Part shown: piece after piece, positions 1 through 5,409 of the stretch
Layout: each line of letters begins with the position of its first letter
Position numbering within the stretch: position 1 is the stretch's first letter
Origin: Gemmatimonadales bacterium
Lineage (GTDB): Bacteria > Gemmatimonadota > Gemmatimonadetes > Gemmatimonadales > GWC2-71-9
Direction: 5' to 3'
Assembly: GCA_030601605.1 (NCBI GenBank)
Contig: JAUVTI010000108.1
Location: 1-6,887, forward strand
DNA length: 6,887 nucleotides
Translations under genes and position numbers: made by a program
Notes under the pieces: generated by a model
What the model was told of the DNA's origin: nothing
Databases searched by the model: none
The model's input: only the letters and a program-made list of their open reading frames with translations

Positions 1-2702
1 CCGGCGGCGGCGGGGAGCTTCGACTCACCACTCACCACATGGTGAGGGGCATCCATCATGACCTTGAGCGTACCGGTGCCGGCCTCGTTGTCGTCGAGCG
101 GCGTGAGTTCGACCACGAACACCTCGAAGCTGCCGGCGGCACACTCGGTAGTCTCGGTGCCGGTGACCTCGAGCATCATGTGACGAACCTGGCCGCTCAG
201 GAGATCCAGCACCCTGTAGGTGGCCTGGTATCCGACCTCGAGCGGCAACGCGGCGATGGTCGCCTCCACGCCGGGCCCGCCGCCGAGGATCGGGGCTTCC
301 AGGTCCACGTTCAGCGGGATCGTCTGGCCGGGCGCCCGTATCTCGCCCGACACGTTCGCGTCGGTGTACTCGATTTGGACCGTGACGCCGCCCCCGACGC
401 CGCGGCGAATGGGTCGCAGCGTGGCGTGGTTCATGTCCAGACTGTCCACGGAGGTACCCATCGGCAGCCTGGAGGTCTCCACCACGCGCCAGATCGCCTC
501 ACCCTCGAGAGTCGCGGTCTCGAACCGGCGTGTTATGTCGCCCGTCATTTCCTGACCCATCATCTGCACGACGATCTGATACTGCAGCGTTGCGGGCTCG
601 AGCAGGCTGCCGTCGGCCTCGGGCAGTGGCGCCGTCGCGGCATCCGCTGTCACGGCCGGCGCTTCTTCCACGACCACGCTGCTCACGGGAACCATGAGCG
701 CCGCGAATTTCGCCGCGATGTCGTCCGGCATGTCCTCCTGGTAGCGCCCGCCGAGGTGCTTCGCAAAGAACTTCTCCATTGCCACGGCGACGGCCAGGCG
801 GTTCTCGCGACCGGCAAAGCCGTGTCCCTCGTCCGGCGCCAGCATGTACTCGACTTCGCGCCCCAAATCACGCAGCGCGACCACTATCTGCTCCGACTCC
901 CGCTTGTTCACCCGCGGATCGTTGGCACCCTGAATCACCAGGAGCGGCGCGGTGATCTGCTCGGCGGAAAAGAGCGGAGACTGCGCGACCAGCCGCTCGT
1001 AGTCCTCCGGATCGTCCTTGTCGCCGAGCCGCACGTCGAAGATCGCCATGATCGGCTTCCAGTACGGCGGTATCGAGTTGAGCAGCGTGATCAGGTTGGA
1101 CGGCCCCACGTACGAGATACCCGCCGCGTAGAGGTCCGGCGTGAACGCGACGCCCGCGAGCGTTGCATACCCGCCGTACGAGCCGCCGAAGATGCCCACT
1201 CTGTCCGGGTCGGCGATGCCCTCGTCGATGAGGTACTTCACACCGTCGGTGAGGTCGTGCTGCATCGCGCCGGTGCCCCACTCGTTGTTGCCGGCGTTCA
1301 GGAACGCCTTCCCGTAGCCCGTGGAGCCGCGGAAGTTGGGCTGCAGCACGGCATAGCCGCGATTGGCCAGGAACTGCGTGTAGGGGTCGTAGCCCCACAT
1401 GTCGCGCGCCCAGGGTCCGCCGTGCGGCAGAATGACCACGGGCACGCGATCGCCCTCTTCAACCCCCTTGGGAACCGTGAGGTACGCGGGGATCTCCAGG
1501 CCGTCCCGAGCCATGTAGCGCACCGGCCGCATGAAGGCCAGATCCTCGCTGGGCAGGCTGGGCCGCGAGCTGTACAGGAACTCCACCCGCTCGGTGTCGC
1601 GGCTGTAGAGGTATGCGGATCCCGGATCGACGTCCCGGGACACGGACACGATCGTGAGCACTTCATCCTCGGTCGATGACCCGAAGGAGATCTCACCCTC
1701 GGGAAGCTGCTGCTTCAGGATCTCGATGTCGCGTGCCACGCGCTCTGTCTTGGGATAGATCCGCAGCCTATCGCCCAGGTAGAACGTGGCCACGATCTCG
1801 TCGGTCACGTCCGAGAACGCCGCGCCGCCGAAGTCCACCTGGTTCTCCGGGTCGGACTCGATGAACTCGGTCGCGCCGGTCGCCGGATCGAACAGGACGA
1901 GTCGCGTGATGTCCGCCTCGTCGCCCTTGTTGGTGATCATGTAGACGTGCTCGCCGTTCTTGTGGAACCGAATCGGCCCGCACGTCTCCTCGTTGCTGCA
2001 GCGGTAGACCTCGGTGAGGGCGCCCTCATCCACGCGCAGGATCAGCGTGTTCCCTTCAGCGTCGATCTTCACGCCGAGCCGGACGTTCCCCTCGAGGTCG
2101 GTCTGCCAGCCGGCGAGGTTCTCGTGGTTCTCGATGACGAGCTCGCGCTCTCCCGAATCGATGTCCACGCGGTACACATCGTGGACCGCGGGATCGCGGT
2201 CGTTGAGCCCCACCAGGATCTGGCGCGGCGTCGCCTCGGGCACCGAGATGATCCTGGCCTGCACGCCCTCGTACGGGGTGAGGTCCAGCGCCGGCGGAAC
2301 GCCCGTCTCCGGATCGGCCGCGGCCCGCGGGTCGATGGCATAGACGTGGCGGTTCTCGTCGCCCCCCTTGTCCTGCACGTACAGCATGTAGCGGCTGTCC
2401 TGGCTCCAGAAGTAGCCCGTTACCGGCCGCGTCGTGTCGGCGCTCATCGGGCGTGCATCCTCGAACGCCTCGCGGATCCCCTTCACCCAAATGTTCATCA
2501 CGCCCTTGTACTGCTTGCGGAACGAGATGAACTCCCCGTTGGGCGAGATCTGGGCACCCGAGATCTCCGGATCGCCGAAGAACAGCTCCCTGTCGATCAG
2601 CGGGGGAAGCTGGCTGAGGTAGTCGCTCTGCTGTTGGGCTGCCGCCGGAGCGGCCAGCACCAGGATGCACAGCGCCACGAGGAGTGACTGGACGCGCTTC
2701 AT
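1..2702 (-). CDS. Exported S9-family serine peptidase (prolyl oligopeptidase-like) with C-terminal DUF3108-like beta domain; 3' end off the left edge
   Basis: Starting from the ATG at 2702-2700 the frame stays open for 900 codons plus two bases to the left edge, so the C-terminus is missing. Residues 1-22 form a signal peptide (KR, hydrophobic core, PAAA then QQQ), so the enzyme is exported. Residues about 43-375 look like the S9 beta-propeller, which limits substrates to peptides; C235 and C241 in it could form a disulfide. Residues about 390-652 are the alpha/beta-hydrolase domain: HGGP (427-430, oxyanion region), GGSYGG with nucleophile S508, D595 in GANDPRV and H627 in DEGHGF. This complete triad implies cleavage of short peptides, as in S9 prolyl oligopeptidase and acylaminoacyl peptidases; exact specificity cannot be read. 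An Ala/Pro/Glu-rich linker (about 660-703) leads to a beta-rich region from about 706 to the edge, resembling DUF3108-type domains. Known S9 enzymes usually end near the catalytic domain, so this tail is unusual. No frameshift is seen. Confidence 0.95.
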   Translation of the reverse strand, partial: MKRVQSLLVALCILVLAAPAAAQQQSDYLSQLPPLIDRELFFGDPEISGAQISPNGEFISFRKQYKGVMNIWVKGIREAFEDARPMSADTTRPVTGYFWSQDSRYMLYVQDKGGDENRHVYAIDPRAAADPETGVPPALDLTPYEGVQARIISVPEATPRQILVGLNDRDPAVHDVYRVDIDSGERELVIENHENLAGWQTDLEGNVRLGVKIDAEGNTLILRVDEGALTEVYRCSNEETCGPIRFHKNGEHVYMITNKGDEADITRLVLFDPATGATEFIESDPENQVDFGGAAFSDVTDEIVATFYLGDRLRIYPKTERVARDIEILKQQLPEGEISFGSSTEDEVLTIVSVSRDVDPGSAYLYSRDTERVEFLYSSRPSLPSEDLAFMRPVRYMARDGLEIPAYLTVPKGVEEGDRVPVVILPHGGPWARDMWGYDPYTQFLANRGYAVLQPNFRGSTGYGKAFLNAGNNEWGTGAMQHDLTDGVKYLIDEGIADPDRVGIFGGSYGGYATLAGVAFTPDLYAAGISYVGPSNLITLLNSIPPYWKPIMAIFDVRLGDKDDPEDYERLVAQSPLFSAEQITAPLLVIQGANDPRVNKRESEQIVVALRDLGREVEYMLAPDEGHGFAGRENRLAVAVAMEKFFAKHLGGRYQEDMPDDIAAKFAALMVPVSSVVVEEAPAVTADAATAPLPEADGSLLEPATLQYQIVVQMMGQEMTGDITRRFETATLEGEAIWRVVETSRLPMGTSVDSLDMNHATLRPIRRGVGGGVTVQIEYTDANVSGEIRAPGQTIPLNVDLEAPILGGGPGVEATIAALPLEVGYQATYRVLDLLSGQVRHMMLEVTGTETTECAAGSFEVFVVELTPLDDNEAGTGTLKVMMDAPHHVVSGESKLPAAA

Positions 2703-2706
2703 GGAA

Positions 2707-2711
2707 CCTCC
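2707..2711 (-). promoter_or_regulatory. Ribosome binding site of the S9 peptidase gene
   Basis: On the minus strand GGAGG is followed by TTCC and then the ATG at 2702. The 4-base gap is a little short, but the site is strong and the signal peptide begins directly at this ATG. Together they fix the start. Confidence 0.8.
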
Positions 2712-2727
2712 TACGACTGGCGTATCG

Positions 2728-2755
2728 GGGTCTGGAGACCCTCGCACGAGAGTGC
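2728..2755 (-). other. Two adjacent small hairpins between feoA and the peptidase gene
   Basis: Two perfect inverted repeats lie side by side. The first is GCAC-TCTC-GTGC (2755-2744 on the minus strand, 4-bp stem, 4-base loop). The second is GGGTCT-CC-AGACCC (2741-2728, 6-bp arms, realistically 5 bp with a 4-base loop). They sit in the 128-base gap after the feoA stop and about 17 bases before the peptidase Shine-Dalgarno site. No T-run follows on either strand, so they do not make a standard intrinsic terminator. They could be an mRNA-processing or attenuating structure, or chance. I see no convincing promoter in the rest of the gap, so read-through from feoBA is possible. Confidence 0.4.
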
Positions 2756-2830
2756 TGATGTCAGAGGGTTGAAGATCACGGGATGCACCGGCCGGAGCAA
2801 CCTCGGTGCGCGCAGCGAGAGACGGACCAT

Positions 2831-3283
2831 CTACGGGGTCGCAGGGTCCTTCTCTACGCGCTCCACCATGATGCCGCGGGCAATGTCGGAATCGAGCGCC
2901 AGCTCCGTCTCGCCGATCCGCACCACGCACGCCGGCTGCTGCTGAATCACCGTCAACTCGGCCCCCGGAACGAGCCCGAAAACGGCCAGGGAGCTGCGTC
3001 GCGAGGTGCTCCCGCCGCCGAGGCAGAGCACCGAGGCCTTCTGGCCGCTCTTGAGGTCCTTCACCGACCTCACCGCATCGGGCAGGTCTCCCCTGGCCTG
3101 CGGCCGTTTTCCGAACACCCGACCCAGCCACGTCACGGCCTGCGGCTTTTCGGGGAACTCGTATCGGCAGCTGGGGCAGCGGATCAGCGCGCACCACGGA
3201 CCCATGGGGCAGCCGTGGGTGCACAGGGTGTCCGCCTTCTCGAACTCGAACCCGCAGAACGGGCAGGTCAGATACTCAGCCAT
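2831..3283 (-). CDS. feoA: FeoA-domain protein with N-terminal seven-cysteine zinc-ribbon-like module
   Basis: This encodes 150 residues from the ATG at 3283 to TAG at 2833-2831. Residues about 72-143 form a FeoA (SH3-like) domain: LKSG, an S-R-R-S-S-L stretch followed by GLVPGAELTV, then LALDSDIARGIMV, matching the family pattern of a small beta-barrel ending in an A-x-x-I-x-V strand. FeoA proteins are cytoplasmic partners of FeoB that support Fe2+ uptake. Stand-alone FeoA is usually about 75-90 residues, so this one is roughly doubled. The extra N-terminal part has CPFC (C7, C10), C21, H23, C25, C31 and CPSC (C36, C39), which suggests bound zinc or possibly an iron-sulfur or redox site; the metal is not decidable from sequence. 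A linker (about 44-70) joins the two. The start lies inside the 3' end of feoB with a 16-base overlap and only a weak GGGG ahead, so translation is probably coupled to feoB. Confidence 0.9.
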   Translation of the reverse strand: MAEYLTCPFCGFEFEKADTLCTHGCPMGPWCALIRCPSCRYEFPEKPQAVTWLGRVFGKRPQARGDLPDAVRSVKDLKSGQKASVLCLGGGSTSRRSSLAVFGLVPGAELTVIQQQPACVVRIGETELALDSDIARGIMVERVEKDPATP

Positions 3284-5214
3284 TGCCCCACGTGGTTGAT
3301 CACACCGCCCACGAAGAACGCGAACGGGAATATGAACGCCGCCATGCTCAACGCGATCTTCATGCCGTGCTCCCTGGCGATCATCAGGAAGTTCGCGATG
3401 CAAGGCATGAACAGAGTGATGGTGACCATGGCAACCAGGATCTGGTGCGGCGACAGCACGGCGTCGGCCCCCGTGGCGGCGTCCAGTATGTACACCGCGC
3501 CGAAGTCGCGCCGCATGAACCCGATCAGGAACGCGTTCGCCATCTCCTTCGGGAGCCCCAGCCACCCGGTAACGAGGGGTTCCATGGCCACCGCAATGCC
3601 GTCCAGCGCTCCCACAGAATCCAGCAGGAACAGGATCGCCGTGCCCAACACGAAGAGCGGGATGACCTCCTTGAGATACCAGTTCAGGCGGCTCACCGTC
3701 TTGACGAGGACGTTGGACACCTGGGGCTTCCGCATCGGCGGTATCTCGAGGATGAAGTCGCTCGTCTCCCCGCCCACTACGCGCGCGGTCAGCCACCCTA
3801 CCGCCAGGATCACGCCGAGCACCACGCCGAGCCAAACGAGTGTGCTCGGGCCGGCGAGCGTGGCCATCAGCGCGAGCAGCACGCCGAGCTGCGCCGAGCA
3901 GGGTACGGCCAGCGCCAGGAGCATGGTCGTGATGATCCGCTCCTTGCGGGTCTCCAGGATCCGCGTGGTCATGGTGGCCATCGTGTCGCACCCCAGCCCC
4001 AGGACCATTGGGAGCACCGCTTTGCCGTTGAGGCCCATGTAGCGTAGCACGCGGTGCACCATGATCGCCATGCGGGAGAAGTAGCCGGAGTCCTCCAGGA
4101 TGCTGAACACGCGGAAGAACGCCGTGACGAGCGGGAGCACGATCGCGAACGCGTAGCTCAGCGCCATCGTGATCGCCCCGAAGGGACCGACCAGGAAATC
4201 GTGCAAGAACCGCAGCACTTTCTGCAGCGCGCTCAGCTCGACCCCCGGCGCCATGGTGTAGCTCGGCACGATCACTTCCCGCTCGAGGGTCCCCAGCGTA
4301 ACCTCGTGCACCGGAGTCACCGGGATGCCGATCGAGACCGCGATGGTCTCGGTCTCGTGGACGTGGGGGAACGAGAACACGGCATCGGTCGCTCGAATGG
4401 CAGCCGGATTGACGTGTTGTTGGAAGACGCCCACCTCCAGCAGGTCCACGAGCGTCCCCGCTCCCAGCAGCCCCACGAACCAGAACACGGCCGCGAGCAC
4501 CCCCGCCAGCACGAACACTCCCTTCACCGGGTGCATCGCCCAGAAGCCGATCCGCACGCTGGTGGGCGGGTGCTCGGGTTGCTCGATCGAGTAGGTCTCG
4601 GCCAGGATCACGTTCACCTCGTCGAGCAGGCGGCGGCTGCGCTCGTAGTCGTCGGCCACGTCGCCTTTGCCGGTCTCGGGACGCTTCGGCGTCCGGGCCT
4701 CCGTCAGCGCAGCGATGAGGTCGTTCGTGCCGCGATTCTGCGGCGCCACCGTCACCACCACCGGCAGCCCCAGCAGCTCGCTCAGTCGCGCGGTGTCCAC
4801 CTGCCCGCCCCGCTCCTCCAGCTCGTCGAACATGTTGAGCACCAGCACCATCGGCCGCTCGAGCTCGGCGAGCTGAAGCGTGAGCAGCAGCGCGCGCCGC
4901 AGGTTCTTGGCGTCGGCCACCTGCACGATCGTCGCGCCCTCGTGCTCGTCGAGCACGTTGCGGGTGACCCGGGCGTCGTCGCTGCGGGGCGAGAGGTCGT
5001 TGATGCCGGGGGTATCGATGACCTCGACGTCGCGGCCGTTGAACCTGGCCTGCGCCCGCACTATCTCGACGGTCGTGCCGGGGTAGTTCGAGACCATGAC
5101 GTAGCGGTTTGTGAGGTTCTTGAAGAGGAGACTCTTGCCGACGTTGGGGTTGCCGACGAGGACGGTGGTGCCATGCGCACGGGGGGCGGCGGCGCCGGAT
5201 GGCGCGCCGGTCAT
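3268..5214 (-). CDS. feoB: Ferrous iron transporter FeoB
   Basis: The product (648 residues) is an inner-membrane Fe2+ importer with a cytoplasmic N-terminal GTPase. G-protein motifs are complete: GNPNVGKS (21-28), switch-I YPGTT (44-48), DTPG (67-70) and NMFD (127-130). A first membrane segment lies near 228-251, followed by a long non-membrane stretch to about 340 that should face the periplasm and contains HVHETE (284-289). ILEDSGYFSR (372-381) and the Gate motifs GLGC (C409), PCSAQL (C439) and MPC (C605) follow; these cysteines align with those conserved along the FeoB pore. About eight membrane segments are visible. The protein is shorter than the 700-770 residues common in the family, mostly at the C-terminus. 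I chose the ATG at 5214 because GAGGGAGGA precedes it and a candidate promoter ends near 5262. A GTG at 5259 (663 residues) or an ATG at 5241 are alternatives. Its 3' end overlaps feoA. Confidence 0.96.
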   Translation of the reverse strand: MTGAPSGAAAPRAHGTTVLVGNPNVGKSLLFKNLTNRYVMVSNYPGTTVEIVRAQARFNGRDVEVIDTPGINDLSPRSDDARVTRNVLDEHEGATIVQVADAKNLRRALLLTLQLAELERPMVLVLNMFDELEERGGQVDTARLSELLGLPVVVTVAPQNRGTNDLIAALTEARTPKRPETGKGDVADDYERSRRLLDEVNVILAETYSIEQPEHPPTSVRIGFWAMHPVKGVFVLAGVLAAVFWFVGLLGAGTLVDLLEVGVFQQHVNPAAIRATDAVFSFPHVHETETIAVSIGIPVTPVHEVTLGTLEREVIVPSYTMAPGVELSALQKVLRFLHDFLVGPFGAITMALSYAFAIVLPLVTAFFRVFSILEDSGYFSRMAIMVHRVLRYMGLNGKAVLPMVLGLGCDTMATMTTRILETRKERIITTMLLALAVPCSAQLGVLLALMATLAGPSTLVWLGVVLGVILAVGWLTARVVGGETSDFILEIPPMRKPQVSNVLVKTVSRLNWYLKEVIPLFVLGTAILFLLDSVGALDGIAVAMEPLVTGWLGLPKEMANAFLIGFMRRDFGAVYILDAATGADAVLSPHQILVAMVTITLFMPCIANFLMIAREHGMKIALSMAAFIFPFAFFVGGVINHVGQWLSI

Positions 5215-5239
5215 TCCTCCCTCGCCGGCCCGGGCCGGC
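5215..5239 (-). promoter_or_regulatory. feoB Shine-Dalgarno site with abutting 16-base perfect palindrome
   Basis: On the minus strand GAGGGAGGA (5223-5215) runs straight into the ATG at 5214; its GAGG at 5223-5220 is five bases from the start. Directly upstream is GCCGGCCCGGGCCGGC (5239-5224), a perfect 16-base palindrome that in RNA could fold as a 6-bp all-GC stem with a CCGG loop. A hairpin touching the ribosome binding site could affect translation. If the true start is the GTG at 5259, these bases are coding instead. Confidence 0.5.
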
Positions 5240-5268
5240 ATGAACCGCGAAAAGACCACCGAGGATCC

Positions 5269-5297
5269 CCTATATCGGTTCAGAATGGTTAGCGCAA
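5269..5297 (-). promoter_or_regulatory. Candidate sigma-70-type promoter for feoBA
   Basis: On the minus strand TTGCGC (5297-5292) is separated by exactly 17 bases from TATAGG (5274-5269). Both are partial matches (3 of 6 and 4 of 6) to TTGACA/TATAAT, and the patch is AT-richer than its surroundings. Transcription would start near 5262, leaving a leader of about 48 bases before the ATG at 5214. This is inference from motif and spacing only. Confidence 0.35.
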
Positions 5298-5312
5298 TTG
5301 TCGCCTTTGCGC
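5292..5312. promoter_or_regulatory. Inverted repeat, possible operator in the divergent promoter region
   Basis: GCGCAA (5292-5297) and TTGCGC (5307-5312) are perfect 6-bp inverted arms separated by nine bases. The left arm doubles as the candidate feoB -35 box. The right arm, read rightwards, could be a -35 for the hydrolase gene, with GATATT (5332-5337) as a weak -10 at a long 19-base spacing. This layout suits a dimeric regulator controlling both directions. It does not look like a Fur box or a DtxR/IdeR site, so the regulator is unknown. Confidence 0.3.
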
Positions 5313-5397
5313 ATTAAACCATGTATGAAGGGATATTTACCCAGGGGAAGCCGACGGGGATAGCCGCTAACTTACGGCTTCAGCTCGCCCGAAACAC

Positions 5398-5402
5398 GGA
5401 GG
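5398..5402 (+). promoter_or_regulatory. Ribosome binding site of the CocE/NonD hydrolase gene
   Basis: GGAGG is followed by seven bases and then the ATG at 5410. The site and the signal peptide that begins there fix the start. Confidence 0.85.
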
Positions 5403-5409
5403 TTCCGCG

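Noticed and set aside
39..1679. Plus-strand open frame of 546 codons, longer than many real genes
   Set aside because: It lies wholly opposite the S9 peptidase catalytic and C-terminal regions, whose frame has all expected motifs. Its translation is rich in Arg, His, Asp and Val with no recognisable domain, which is typical of the antisense frame of a GC-rich gene.
1..2702. Possibility that the peptidase is a pseudogene, because no single closed frame spans it
   Set aside because: I read the frame triplet by triplet from 2702 to the left edge and found no stop or frameshift. It appears unclosed only because the stop lies outside the window.
3284..3991. Upstream extension of the feoA frame, open inside feoB
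   Set aside because: This part is out of frame with FeoB but fully inside its coding sequence, is His/Arg/Gly-rich and has no domain. Recognisable FeoA protein begins at the ATG at 3283.
2783..4042. Plus-strand open frame of 419 codons spanning feoA and the end of feoB
   Set aside because: It covers two well-identified genes on the other strand and an intergenic gap, and its composition changes abruptly between those parts, as expected for a chance frame.
4054..5292. Plus-strand open frame of 412 codons antisense to feoB
   Set aside because: The product is an Arg/His/Glu-rich, low-complexity shadow of the FeoB GTPase and first membrane region, with no motif of its own.
5260..5345. Fur, DtxR/IdeR or MntR operator in the divergent region
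   Set aside because: I looked for the usual palindromes of these regulators near the feoB promoter and found no convincing match. Only an unrelated 6-bp inverted repeat is present.
5348..5380. Short inverted repeats AAGCCG/CGGCTT and AGCCG/CGGCT in the hydrolase leader
   Set aside because: The arms are only 5-6 bp, mutually exclusive, and of a composition expected by chance here, with no expression platform recognisable as a riboswitch.
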